From NCBI GenBank assembly GCA_050331575.1, contig JBHJGS010000012.1, forward strand, positions 1 through 64,000: a stretch of DNA of 64,000 nucleotides, given 5' to 3'. Positions 43,691 through 51,952 of this stretch are shown one piece after another. Position 1 is the first letter of the stretch; every line of letters begins with the position of its first letter. The notes below the pieces were generated by a model, which was not told where the DNA came from, made no database searches, and worked only from the letters and a program-made list of their open reading frames with translations. Source of the stretch: JBHJGS01 sp050331575. GTDB taxonomy: Bacteria; Pseudomonadota; Alphaproteobacteria; Sphingomonadales; Rhodothalassiaceae. The translations under genes were made by a program, and so were the position numbers.

Positions 43691-44418
43691 CGGTGCGCCG
43701 GCTGATCATCCTGTTTGTCCTGGCCTTCAGCGCGTTTGCGCTGGCGACCCTGCCGCTGGCGGTGGCGGTGTCGTGGGTGGGATTGCCCGGGCTCCGCGCA
43801 GCAGAGATCAGTGGTACGATCTGGGGCGGTTCGCTGCGCCGGGTGGCCGTGGCCAGCCATTATGCCGACCAGATTAGGCTGGCGGTGCGGCCGCTGCATC
43901 TTCTGGCCGGTCGGATCACAACGGACCTGTTCGTCGATGCGCCGGGGCTGTTCGCTCAGGCGCGTCTGGTCCGACCCATTGGCGGCGATCTTTGGCGGCT
44001 GCGCCATGGACGGGCGCGGCTCGATCTGGCCCGGCTGCCATTGGACGACGCACCGCCCTTATTGGGCGCTCTGGATCTGACCGTGGCGCACATGACCGCA
44101 GACGGCGGCCGGTGTGTTTCCGCCGAGGGTGAGGCGGTGAGCGACGTTCTGCAGCGCAGCGGAGCGCGCTTTCAATGGCAGGGGCCGACCCTGCGCGGAC
44201 CGATCCGGTGCGAGGCCGGGCGGCTGGTCGCCGCGCTGTCCGACGGCCAGCGCATCGAGGCACAGCTGAGCGTGGCACTGAACGGCGCCTATATGCTCGA
44301 TATCAGCGTCGCGGATCCGGATCTGACCCTGGCGGTGGGATTGACCGCGCTGGGCTTCGAACAGGTCGGCGACCGGCATGTCTTGAAGCTGGCTGATCGT
44401 GGCGGGGGTGTCTCATGA
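43687..44418 (+). CDS. gspN: type II secretion system protein GspN
   Basis: A 243-residue inner-membrane protein with one N-terminal helix (LIILFVLFAFSAFALATL-type segment), then a beta-rich periplasmic part typical of GspN (GLPGLRAAEISGTIWGGSLRRV, LAGRITTDLFVDAPG). GspN is dispensable in some systems. Overlaps gspM by ATGA and the next lipoprotein gene by ATGA. Confidence 0.87.
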   Translation: MTVRRLIILFVLAFSAFALATLPLAVAVSWVGLPGLRAAEISGTIWGGSLRRVAVASHYADQIRLAVRPLHLLAGRITTDLFVDAPGLFAQARLVRPIGGDLWRLRHGRARLDLARLPLDDAPPLLGALDLTVAHMTADGGRCVSAEGEAVSDVLQRSGARFQWQGPTLRGPIRCEAGRLVAALSDGQRIEAQLSVALNGAYMLDISVADPDLTLAVGLTALGFEQVGDRHVLKLADRGGGVS

Positions 44419-44933
44419 TCCAAGGGGCGCTGGGCCCTCTGGTCTGCTGTCTGGCCTGCTGTCTGGCCTTGGTGGCATGCAGTAGCGGCGCCGCAGCGCC
44501 AGGCCGGGCGGAGCCATCCGTTGCCGCGGCCCGGGCCGAGCCCGCGGCACCGACCGCCATCGAGGAGCGATTGGGCGCCCTGCCGCGGCAGACGCTTGAG
44601 GAGGGCCAATGTGCCTTGTTCTTGTTTTCTGGCCATCGCCGGCGCTTGGTGCTGGTGGTGGACAGTGACGCAGCCGTTGCGCGGGTTCGCTTGGACGGGC
44701 GGGAACGCCGGCTGCCGCGCACCGGCGTCAGCGGCGAGCCGCTGTTCGGCCAATTCACCGAACAGGAGTTCACGGGCGAGAATTTGCAGCTGCGTTTGCT
44801 GGTCAAGCCGGACCAGGCCACCACCGTGGTCTCCGGCGCCGTGATCCGGGAGGGCCGCCTGACCCTGGAAGAGCCTTCCGGCTGGCGCTACGTCACCCCG
44901 GTGGCCGGAGCGATCGCGTGTGAGCGGGGCTAG
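44415..44933 (+). CDS. T2SS-operon terminal lipoprotein, unknown
   Basis: A 172-residue protein with a cysteine-rich signal peptide and lipobox LVAC (Cys22), an Ala/Pro-rich linker, and a compact beta domain with GQCALFLFSGHRRRLVLVVDSDAAVARV and GQFTEQEFTGENLQLRLL. No named family recognised. Its ATGA overlap with gspN ties it to the T2SS operon, so a pilotin-like or secretin-assembly role is a reasonable guess; no GspS sequence signature is visible. Confidence 0.78.
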   Translation: MIQGALGPLVCCLACCLALVACSSGAAAPGRAEPSVAAARAEPAAPTAIEERLGALPRQTLEEGQCALFLFSGHRRRLVLVVDSDAAVARVRLDGRERRLPRTGVSGEPLFGQFTEQEFTGENLQLRLLVKPDQATTVVSGAVIREGRLTLEEPSGWRYVTPVAGAIACERG

Positions 44934-44956
44934 AGCAAAGTTGCTAGGATAATGCC

Positions 44957-45967
44957 CTAAAACGCAAACCCCACCGTGAGCGATCCGAAACGGTTGCGGC
45001 CGATCTGTTGCTCGAATTCCCGCGAACGCCAGACATGGGTCACCGCGATCTGCGTGGGGATCGAAAAGAGGTCGAAGACGATTTGTGCGCCAATGGTTGC
45101 GTCCCACTGGAACGGGCGACGCTCGACCGCCGGGCCGTCGCGGAAGCTATTGCCGTCCAAGAAAATATTGTGCGCCACGCCGCGCACCTGTGCGCCGGCG
45201 AAGATCAGCCACTCAATCCCCCCGGCGGGCGGTTCGAACCGGGACGCGATACCGGACAGGCCCAGCGGGATGCGCTGTGGCATATCCCGCTCCGGCAGGG
45301 TCGAGCCGATGCGCAGATTGACCCCGGCGCCGGCGTCGGTGAAGACATTGCCAAGGTCGAGCCCCAGGCGGGGCACCAGGTCAATGGCCGGCCCCGCCGC
45401 GCTGGCATTGTTCAGGGGAACGAACCAGCTACGCCGATACCGGATCAGCAAGGCGGGTTCATTGCGCAGCTGATTGTCCCAGCCCAGGGGATTGATCGAG
45501 TTGGTGATGTCGTGAATGAAGCGCTGGGTTTCCTCGCCCAACGCCGCGGGGCCGACGACGCCAAGCGATATCGATAAACCTTCTTCCACGCCGGGGCGGT
45601 GCACGCGCACGCCCAGTTCGGCATAAAGCCAGGCGGCGTAGGGGCGGTCCAGCGGCTGCGGCTCGGCAATCGACAGATCTTCCGGCGTGTACAGATTCTG
45701 CCCCACCGCAATCTCATATTCCCGCCGCGCCGGGTCTGCGTCCAATACGGTTAGGGCGCCCAGCCAATTGAGCAGGGGCGAGCGCACGCCCGGCTTGAAA
45801 CCATAGGCGATGCGTAGACCATTGGTGTAATGGCGATCGCCGGCGCGGGCATAAAGATCATTGTCCGCGCTGAAGGTGAGGAACTGCTGATCGGTCTGCG
45901 CCAGCACCGCAGCGGGGAGACAACCCAGCGCCAGCGCTAGCAGCGCGAAACGAAAAGACGGTTGCAT
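44957..45967 (-). CDS. lipid A 3-O-deacylase LpxR family protein
   Basis: A 336-residue outer-membrane beta-barrel of the LpxR/DUF2219 family with signal peptide (LLALALGCLPAAVLAQ). It shows the N-terminal NDLYARAGDRHYTNGLRIAYGF, the catalytic-type His in ETQRFIHDITNS, and GWDNQLRNEPALLIRYRRSW. It would remove an acyl chain from lipid A. It is convergent with the T2SS operon and lies between it and gspO. Function in this organism is inferred from the family only. Confidence 0.88.
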   Translation of the reverse strand: MQPSFRFALLALALGCLPAAVLAQTDQQFLTFSADNDLYARAGDRHYTNGLRIAYGFKPGVRSPLLNWLGALTVLDADPARREYEIAVGQNLYTPEDLSIAEPQPLDRPYAAWLYAELGVRVHRPGVEEGLSISLGVVGPAALGEETQRFIHDITNSINPLGWDNQLRNEPALLIRYRRSWFVPLNNASAAGPAIDLVPRLGLDLGNVFTDAGAGVNLRIGSTLPERDMPQRIPLGLSGIASRFEPPAGGIEWLIFAGAQVRGVAHNIFLDGNSFRDGPAVERRPFQWDATIGAQIVFDLFSIPTQIAVTHVWRSREFEQQIGRNRFGSLTVGFAF

Positions 45968-46031
45968 TGAGGCTCCGCATGGGAGAGGGGACCAGCCGTA
46001 GCTACTCTTGCTTTTGTGGATTTGTAAACGC

Positions 46032-46796
46032 GTGACCGCCTTATGGGCTTCAGCCCTGCTTGTGTTTCTGCTCGGCGCCTCGGTGGGCAGCTTCGCGGGC
46101 TTCCTCGCCAGCCGTTGGCCCGTCAGCCCGGCCGATCTGTGGGACCGGTCCCGGTGCGACGGATGTTCGCGGCGATTGAACCTTGTGGACCTGATCCCGG
46201 TGGTCGGCTGGCTGCTGCGCCGCGGCCGCTGCCCGCGCTGCGGCGGACGGATTGACCCGGTCTATCCGCTTTTGGAGCTGGCCGGCGGCGCGATCGGACT
46301 GTTTGCCCTGTTTGGGGCCCCGTTTGTGCAGCCGCTTTATGTGCTGGCGGTTGGCTGGACCTTGCTAATCCTGGCCGCGATTGACCTGAAGACCTTCCTA
46401 TTGCCCGATACCGGTACGCTGGGATTGATCCTGGCCGGGCTGGCGGTGGCGATGGTTGATGCCCAGTTGGTGGGGCCGTTCGAAGCCGCGTTGGGGGCGC
46501 TTCTGGGTTTTGCCGCCTTATGGGCGATCGGCGCGCTGTATGAGCGGCTGCGCGGGCAGACCGGCTTGGGCCTGGGCGACGCCAAGCTGATGGCAGCGGC
46601 CGGCGCTTGGCTCGGGCCCTGGGGGTTGCCGCAATTGCTGCTGATCGCCAGCTGGTCGGGCCTTCTGTTCGCCCTGCTGCTGCGCCTGTCCGGCCGAAAG
46701 CTTGACGCCAAGACCGCGATCCCGTTCGGGCCGTTCCTGGGCCTGGGCTTTCTCATTGGGCTGGTGCGGCCTTGGCTGCTGACGCTTGCGGCCTGA
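46032..46796 (+). CDS. gspO: prepilin leader peptidase / N-methyltransferase GspO
   Basis: A 254-residue multi-pass membrane aspartyl protease maturing the pseudopilins. The zinc-binding pairs are CDGC and CPRC (about residues 40-70), the two catalytic Asp motifs are AAIDLKTFLLPD and GLGLGDAKLMAA, and the tail has IPFGPFLGLGF. The GTG at 46032 is favoured; an upstream TTG at 46008 would add 8 residues. It is the only prepilin peptidase seen and is separated from the gsp operon by the opposite-strand lpxR-type gene. Confidence 0.92.
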   Translation: MTALWASALLVFLLGASVGSFAGFLASRWPVSPADLWDRSRCDGCSRRLNLVDLIPVVGWLLRRGRCPRCGGRIDPVYPLLELAGGAIGLFALFGAPFVQPLYVLAVGWTLLILAAIDLKTFLLPDTGTLGLILAGLAVAMVDAQLVGPFEAALGALLGFAALWAIGALYERLRGQTGLGLGDAKLMAAAGAWLGPWGLPQLLLIASWSGLLFALLLRLSGRKLDAKTAIPFGPFLGLGFLIGLVRPWLLTLAA

Positions 46797-46833
46797 AGCA
46801 AAGGTACCCGCCGCTTAGAAGGCGCGCATTTTA

Positions 46834-46875
46834 ATCCGATCATCGCGGTCGCGATTGATCGGATCATGGCCTAAG
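46834..46875. repeat. dispersed palindromic repeat, copy C
   Basis: ATCCGAT then GCGATTGATCGGAT, with the trailing CATGGCCTAAG; matches copies A and B. It lies between convergent gspO and yccF, and the CTA stop codon of yccF is part of the repeat end. Confidence 0.7.
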
Positions 46876-47290
46876 CGAAGGGGCTGACCGCATCGCCTTT
46901 TCGCCGCACGATCTTGCCCAGCGGGAACAAGGCCGCGCCTGCCAACTTAATATGGGCGTATGCGAACGGGATGCCGATAATGGTGATTGCCAGAACCAGC
47001 GCTGCGACGAGATGGCCGAGGGACAGCCACCAGCCGGCCAGGAAGAACCAGATGATATTGCCCAAAGCGCCCAAACAGCCCGTGCCCAGATCCTCCCGCC
47101 CGGTAACCAATTGCCGCGACACCAACTCACTATCGAACGGCCACAAGGTGTATAGACCCATGCGGAAGGCAGCCGGCACCCAGGGCAGGCCGATAAGGGT
47201 AATCGCCATCAGCAGCGCGGCCAGCCACCAGCCCAGCGCCATTTCCAGGCCGCCGAGAATCAGCCACAGAATGTTCAAAATGAGCGACAC
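46871..47290 (-). CDS. yccF: YccF family inner-membrane protein
   Basis: A 139-residue membrane protein with two homologous halves, each with a long helix pair: LILNILWLILGGLEMALGWWLAA and LGNIIWFFLAGWWLSLGHLVAA, plus conserved ITLIGLPW and ITIIGIPFA. This matches YccF. Start GTG 47290 is preceded by AGGAGG 5 bases away, one of the best ribosome-binding sites in the window. A longer frame extends upstream into the repeats but has no support. Confidence 0.88.
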   Translation of the reverse strand: MSLILNILWLILGGLEMALGWWLAALLMAITLIGLPWVPAAFRMGLYTLWPFDSELVSRQLVTGREDLGTGCLGALGNIIWFFLAGWWLSLGHLVAALVLAITIIGIPFAYAHIKLAGAALFPLGKIVRRKGDAVSPFA

Positions 47291-47395
47291 CGGCCCCTCC
47301 TGAGGAAACTTGATATATAAGGGTGATATATATAGTTCTGCAGCGCGGTCAATACGGTCGGCCACAGACTTGTGGTAAAACACGGCGTTGACCCA

Positions 47396-47443
47396 GAGCA
47401 CTGGCCTAAGCACCGGCCTGAGCACTGGCCTGAGCACCGGTGA
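47396..47443. repeat. four 12-base tandem units
   Basis: Units GAGCACTGGCCT, AAGCACCGGCCT, GAGCACTGGCCT and GAGCACCGGTGA lie between the divergent yccF and patatin genes, ending 24 bases before the patatin start. AT-rich TATATA runs (about 47312-47333) also sit in this gap and may hold the yccF promoter (TTGACC at 16 bases from TATATC on the minus strand). Confidence 0.7.
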
Positions 47444-47467
47444 ACGCAAGAGGGATGAGGGAAAGGC

Positions 47468-48334
47468 ATGGCGGACGAACAAAGGCAGGAGCGGCCGGCC
47501 CGGATCGGCTTAGCGCTGGGGTCCGGCGGGGCGCTGGGATGGGCTCATATCGGCGTGCTGCGCGGCTTGCAAGCCGTGGGCATCCATCCCGAAATCATCA
47601 CGGGTTGCTCCATGGGGGCGGTGGTCGGCGCTTTCTATGCCGATGGCAAGCTGGATATCCTGGAAGAAGAAGCTGGCGACTTGTCGATCACGGACGTCAT
47701 GCGGTTGCTGGACGTGCGTCTGCTCGACGGCGGGCTGCTGGGCGGCGACCGGATTCGCGATTTCCTGCTCTCCTATTTCGGGCGCAAGCCGATCCAGGAA
47801 CTGGCCAAACCCTTTGCCACGGTGGCGACGGATCTGTTGGCCGGCGAGGCGGTGATCTTCGACCGGGGGCCGCTGGTGGAGGCTGTGCGGGCGTCCATTG
47901 CCGTGCCCGGCGTGCTGCGCCCGGTGATCAGCGCCGGCCGGGTTCTCGTGGATGGCCAGATCACCGTGCCGGTGCCGGTTGCCCTGGCACGGCAGCTTGG
48001 GGCGGATTTGGTCATCGCGGTGGATGTACAGGGCGATTATGTCGGCCGCACCAAGGAATTGAAGCTGGCGGAAAAGGCGCGCGACAAGGGCCGGATTGAC
48101 ACCGCGTCCGTAGCGCAGGCGGCGTTCGCGCTGCTCAACCAGCAATTCGACCGGGCGTGCCTGCAGCGTGAGCCCGCTGATTTGGTGATCGAACCGAAGA
48201 CAGGGATCCTGACGCCGACGAATTTCCGCAAGGCGCATGATGCTATTAAGTTGGGCCGCCGTGCCGCAGAAGAGGCGTTGCCGGCGCTAGAGGCGCTGAA
48301 ACGCGAAGCGGATCACAGCATTTTGGTAAAATAA
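47468..48334 (+). CDS. patatin-like phospholipase (RssA/NTE-type)
   Basis: A 288-residue patatin fold protein. Oxyanion region LGSGGALGWAHIGV, nucleophile motif GCSMG (Ser48), and the catalytic Asp in VDGQ (Asp162; DGQ replaces the usual DGG/DGA). Length and order match RssA-type bacterial NTE esterases, which act on phospholipids or lysophospholipids. Standalone, divergent from yccF. Start ATG 47468 overlaps no other signal; the upstream tandem repeats are noncoding. Confidence 0.9.
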   Translation: MADEQRQERPARIGLALGSGGALGWAHIGVLRGLQAVGIHPEIITGCSMGAVVGAFYADGKLDILEEEAGDLSITDVMRLLDVRLLDGGLLGGDRIRDFLLSYFGRKPIQELAKPFATVATDLLAGEAVIFDRGPLVEAVRASIAVPGVLRPVISAGRVLVDGQITVPVPVALARQLGADLVIAVDVQGDYVGRTKELKLAEKARDKGRIDTASVAQAAFALLNQQFDRACLQREPADLVIEPKTGILTPTNFRKAHDAIKLGRRAAEEALPALEALKREADHSILVK

Positions 48335-48384
48335 GCCGAACAATTTGTTTGTTTCGAAGGTCCTATTCGGGCACACAATAGGCT

Positions 48385-48972
48385 ATGTCGGATTTGCCCC
48401 AAGTAGTGAGCCGTCCGGAACGGCCGTTCAACGGTGTGGAGTCTGTCTCCACTGGCCAGAAGGATATCCCAGAAATCGTATTTGGGCCGTCCTTTGCCTC
48501 GGTGCCGGATGCGGCTGCGGTCGCGGCGTTCCGGGCTGAGCTTGGTGCGGCAACTTTGGCCGCGGTTTTCGATCTTTGGCTTAATCTGGGCGCCAGCGGG
48601 CCGGCGGCGCGCACGGCGGTGAGCCCACGGGTGTTCAAGGCGCATCTGCCGCGCCTCGCGGTTCTGGAATTCTTGGCCCATCAGCGCGATCTGAAATTCC
48701 GGCTGGTCGGAACCGAGATCGACGATTGGGTCGGTGTGTCGATGACCGGCAAGCGCGTGCGCGAAGTGTTTCGGCGATCTCAAGACGTTTTTGATCTGTT
48801 CTGGGCGCCGGTCTGCGATGCGGCCCGGCCGCGTCTTGATCTGGGATCGCTTCAGCCGTTCGAGAAAGCCTTTATCCAATATCGCGCCGTGCATCTGCCC
48901 TTGTTGGACGAGCAAGGCCATGTGCGCTTCACTCTGATGGCATTCGAACGCCGCGAACGGGCCAGGGATTGA
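48385..48972 (+). CDS. PAS_5-type PAS domain protein
   Basis: A 195-residue soluble protein with one PAS_5-like domain from about residue 70: FKAHLPRLAVLEFLAHQRDLKFRLVGTEIDDWVGVSMTGKRVREV. This form is common in alphaproteobacteria and has no output domain here. It may sense a ligand or partner. The stop codon lies inside the first unit of the 48960-49005 repeat. Confidence 0.75.
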   Translation: MSDLPQVVSRPERPFNGVESVSTGQKDIPEIVFGPSFASVPDAAAVAAFRAELGAATLAAVFDLWLNLGASGPAARTAVSPRVFKAHLPRLAVLEFLAHQRDLKFRLVGTEIDDWVGVSMTGKRVREVFRRSQDVFDLFWAPVCDAARPRLDLGSLQPFEKAFIQYRAVHLPLLDEQGHVRFTLMAFERRERARD

Positions 48973-49005
48973 CGGTCCAGGGATTGACGGGCCAGGGATT
49001 GATCG
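48960..49005. repeat. three 15-base tandem units at convergent gene ends
   Basis: Three units of the CCAGGGATTGACGG type with a shortened fourth. They hold the stop codon of the PAS gene at one end and lie 2-7 bases from that of the acyl-CoA dehydrogenase at the other, filling the convergent gap. Confidence 0.7.
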
Positions 49006-49006
49006 G

Positions 49007-50155
49007 TCAGGCAGCGGCCAATTGCCGGCTGATCACCAGCTTCTGCACATCCGATGTGCCCTCATAGATTTGGCAGACCTTAACGTCGCGATAGATCCGC
49101 TCGACCGGATAGTCGGACAGATAGCCATAGCCGCCCAGGGTCTGGATCGCCGCGGAACAGACCGCCTCGGCGGTTTCGCTGGCGATCAGTTTGGCCATGC
49201 AGGCCTCAGTCAGGCACGGCGCGCCGGCGTCCTTTAGCCGGGCCGCGGTCAACACCAGCGCGCGGGCGGCCTCCAGCTTTGCGGCCATCTCTGCCAGGCG
49301 GAAGCCGACCGCCTGATGGTGGATGATCGCGGAACCGAAGCTCTGACGGTCCTGGGCATAGGCGATGGCATAATCCAATGCCGCCTGTGCCATGCCGATG
49401 GCCTGCGCGGCGATGCCGATGCGGCCGGATTCCAGGTTCATCAGCGCCAGCTTATAGCCCTCGCCCTCGCGACCGAGCAGGCAGTCGCCCGGGATGACCA
49501 TGTCTTCCAGCACGATCTGCGCGGTGTCGGAGCTGTTCTGGCCGAGCTTGTCTTCGATGCGCCCAATCGTGAAGCCCGGTGTATCCGTGGGCACCAGGAA
49601 GGCGGACAGGCCACGCTTGCCGGCCTCAGGATCGGTCACCGCGAAGATGATCGCCGCCCCGGCGATGCGGCCGGAGGTGATGAACTGCTTGGTGCCGGAC
49701 AAGATATAGCCGTTGCCGTGCTTCGCTGCCTTTGCCTTCAGCGCGGCAGCGTCAGAGCCCGCACCCGGCTCGGTCAGACAGAAGCAGCCGATCATCAGCC
49801 CCTTGGCCAGGGGCGTCAGAAAGCGCTGCTTCTGGTCTTGTGTGCCGGCCCCCAGGATCGCGGCACAGACCGGAGAATTGTTCACCGACATGATAGTGGA
49901 CAGCCCGCCATCGCCTGCGGCGATCTCCATCAGCGCCAGCGCGTAGGAGACATAGTCCGTGCCCGCCCCGCCGAAGACTTCCGGCACGGTCATGCCCATT
50001 AGCCCCAGCGCGCCCATGTCCGCCAGGATCTCCGCCGGCACAGCCCCCGCCTTCGCCCAGGCCGCTGCCTCCGGCGCGACCTTCTCCTGCGCGAACGCCC
50101 GCGCCATATCGCGGATCATGCGCTGGTCTTCGCTCAGGAGGATGTCTTGGGTCAT
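49007..50155 (-). CDS. acyl-CoA dehydrogenase
   Basis: A 382-residue FAD flavoenzyme of beta-oxidation or branched-chain/short-chain acyl-CoA oxidation. Signatures: CFCLTEPGAGSDAAALKAKA, GTKQFITSGRIAG, the FAD/ETF region DRQSFGSAIIHHQAVGFRLAEMA, and the C-terminal TLGGYGYLSDYPVERIYRDVKVCQIYEGTSDVQKLVISRQL; the catalytic Glu is in QIYEGTSD. Downstream of a thiolase on the same strand with an 80-base gap, so likely the same operon. Confidence 0.94.
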   Translation of the reverse strand: MTQDILLSEDQRMIRDMARAFAQEKVAPEAAAWAKAGAVPAEILADMGALGLMGMTVPEVFGGAGTDYVSYALALMEIAAGDGGLSTIMSVNNSPVCAAILGAGTQDQKQRFLTPLAKGLMIGCFCLTEPGAGSDAAALKAKAAKHGNGYILSGTKQFITSGRIAGAAIIFAVTDPEAGKRGLSAFLVPTDTPGFTIGRIEDKLGQNSSDTAQIVLEDMVIPGDCLLGREGEGYKLALMNLESGRIGIAAQAIGMAQAALDYAIAYAQDRQSFGSAIIHHQAVGFRLAEMAAKLEAARALVLTAARLKDAGAPCLTEACMAKLIASETAEAVCSAAIQTLGGYGYLSDYPVERIYRDVKVCQIYEGTSDVQKLVISRQLAAA

Positions 50156-50192
50156 GGCCTAGATCTCACAGCATGCGGAGGTTGCCGCCGAT

Positions 50193-50224
50193 CCGCCCAT
50201 CCCGACCTGCGCAGGGATGGGCGG
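50193..50224. repeat. intra-operon hairpin
   Basis: Perfect 11-bp stem CCGCCCATCCC / GGGATGGGCGG with a 10-base loop between the thiolase and acyl-CoA dehydrogenase genes. No T tract on either side; it is more like a REP-type stabiliser than a terminator. Confidence 0.6.
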
Positions 50225-50235
50225 TCCCACAGTCT

Positions 50236-51423
50236 TTAGTGCATAAGTTCCAGCGCCACTGCGGTCGCCTCCCCGCCGCCGATGCACAAGGATGCCACGC
50301 CCTTTTTCAGGCCGTGCTGCTTCAGCGCGTTCAGCAACGTCACAGAGATACGCGCGCCGGACGCGCCGATGGGATGGCCCAGCGCGCACGCGCCGCCGTG
50401 GACATTGACCTTGTCATGCGCCAGGCCGAGTTCTTTCATCGCGGCCATCGGCACCACGGCAAAGGCCTCGTTGATCTCGAACAGATCAACCTCGTCCTTG
50501 GCCCAGCCGACCTTCTGCAGCAGCTTGTCGATGGCGCCGACCGGGGCGGTGGTGAACCATTTCGGCTCCTGTGAATGGGTCATATGGCCCTTGATCTCGG
50601 CCAGGATGGTCAGACCGCGCTTTTCCGCGTCGGAGCGGCGCATCAGGATCAAGGCCGCAGCACCGTCGGAGATGGACGAGGAGGTGGCCGCGGTCACCGT
50701 GCCGTCCTTGGCAAAGGCCGGCTTCAGCTGCGGCACGTTGTCGGGATTGGCCTTGCCCGGCTGCTCGTCGGTGTCGACGACGCGCTCGCCCTTGCGCTCG
50801 GCCACCGTCACCGGGGTGATCTCCTCGGCGAAGGTGCCATCGTCGATGGCCTTGCGCGCGCGCTTGACCGACTCGATCGCATAAGCGTCCTGGGCATCGC
50901 GGGTGAACTGATATTTGCCGGCACAGTCCTCGGCAAAGGTGCCCATCGCCCGGCCCGGATCATAGGCGTCTTCCAGCCCGTCCAGCGCCATATGGTCATA
51001 GATCATGGTATGGCCGTATTTGTTGCCGGTGCGGCCCTTGGGCACCAGGAAGGGCGCGTTGGTCATGCTTTCCATGCCGCCGGCGATGACGATATCATTG
51101 GTGCCGACCGCGATGCTGTCCGCAGCCATCATCATCGCCTTCATGCCCGAGCCGCACATCTTGTTGATGGTGACCGCCCCGGTGCTGTCCGGCACGCCGG
51201 CATAGCGGGCGGCCTGGCGCGCGGGAGCCTGGCCCTGGCCCGCCGGCAGCACGCAGCCCATGATGGTCTCATTGATGTCGGTCGGGTCGATGCCGGCCTG
51301 GGCCAGCGCGCCCTTGATGGCGACGGAGCCCAGCGTCGGCGCAGAAACGCCGGCAAGCTCGCCCAGCAGGCCGCCCATGGGCGTGCGCGCCATGGCGACG
51401 ATAACGACGGGATCGGTGGACAT
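50236..51423 (-). CDS. acetyl-CoA C-acetyltransferase / thiolase
   Basis: A 395-residue thiolase. Active-site Cys90 is in TINKMCGSGMKAMMMA, the catalytic His in GGACALGHPIGASGARI, and the second Cys in SLCIGGGEATA. Condenses two acetyl-CoA for PHB (phaA type) or degrades ketoacyl-CoA; context with an acyl-CoA dehydrogenase and a phasin elsewhere allows both. ATG 51423 has a CTGGAG about 8 bases upstream. Confidence 0.94.
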   Translation of the reverse strand: MSTDPVVIVAMARTPMGGLLGELAGVSAPTLGSVAIKGALAQAGIDPTDINETIMGCVLPAGQGQAPARQAARYAGVPDSTGAVTINKMCGSGMKAMMMAADSIAVGTNDIVIAGGMESMTNAPFLVPKGRTGNKYGHTMIYDHMALDGLEDAYDPGRAMGTFAEDCAGKYQFTRDAQDAYAIESVKRARKAIDDGTFAEEITPVTVAERKGERVVDTDEQPGKANPDNVPQLKPAFAKDGTVTAATSSSISDGAAALILMRRSDAEKRGLTILAEIKGHMTHSQEPKWFTTAPVGAIDKLLQKVGWAKDEVDLFEINEAFAVVPMAAMKELGLAHDKVNVHGGACALGHPIGASGARISVTLLNALKQHGLKKGVASLCIGGGEATAVALELMH

Positions 51424-51504
51424 GGGAACAATCTCCAGAACAGGCTTAAGGCGATCTGAAGACGGGTGTAGGCCCAAGCCCTTCCAGGCGCAAGCGGGCC
51501 CGCG

Positions 51505-51897
51505 TCACGCCTTGGGTTCAATCAGATCCCACCGGTTGCCGAATGGGTCCTCGAAGACGGCGACGCGGCCATAGGGCTCATCGCGCGGCGCTTCCAGGAA
51601 GCGAACGCCAGCGTCGAGAAAGCGCGCGTGGTCGCGATCGAAATCATCGGTCGAGAGAAACAGAAAGACGCGTCCGCCTGTCTGGTTTCCGATCGCCGCG
51701 CGCTGCGCCGGTGTCGCCGCCTCGGCCAGCAAAAGCCGGGTTTCCGTGCTGCCGGGTGGGGCGACCAGCACCCAGCGCTTCGTAGCGCTCACGGCGGTAT
51801 CTTCAATGAGAATGAAGCCCAGAGCGCCGACATAGAAGGCCAGCGCTGCGTCATAGTCTGGCACAACCAGGGTATTGGCGGAAAGACACTGTCGCAT
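51505..51897 (-). CDS. VOC superfamily (glyoxalase/bleomycin-resistance-like) protein
   Basis: A 130-residue paired beta-alpha-beta-beta-beta fold typical of VOC enzymes: DYDAALAFYVGALGFILIED near residue 14 and EPYGRVAVFEDPFGNRWDLIEP at the C-terminus, where the Glu is a usual metal ligand. Substrate unknown. It is divergent from the small membrane gene at 51953. Confidence 0.85.
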   Translation of the reverse strand: MRQCLSANTLVVPDYDAALAFYVGALGFILIEDTAVSATKRWVLVAPPGSTETRLLLAEAATPAQRAAIGNQTGGRVFLFLSTDDFDRDHARFLDAGVRFLEAPRDEPYGRVAVFEDPFGNRWDLIEPKA

Positions 51898-51952
51898 GGG
51901 CGGTTGATCGCATAGGCAGAAGCCGATAGCAGGAAGGATGGGAGGCGGCTGA

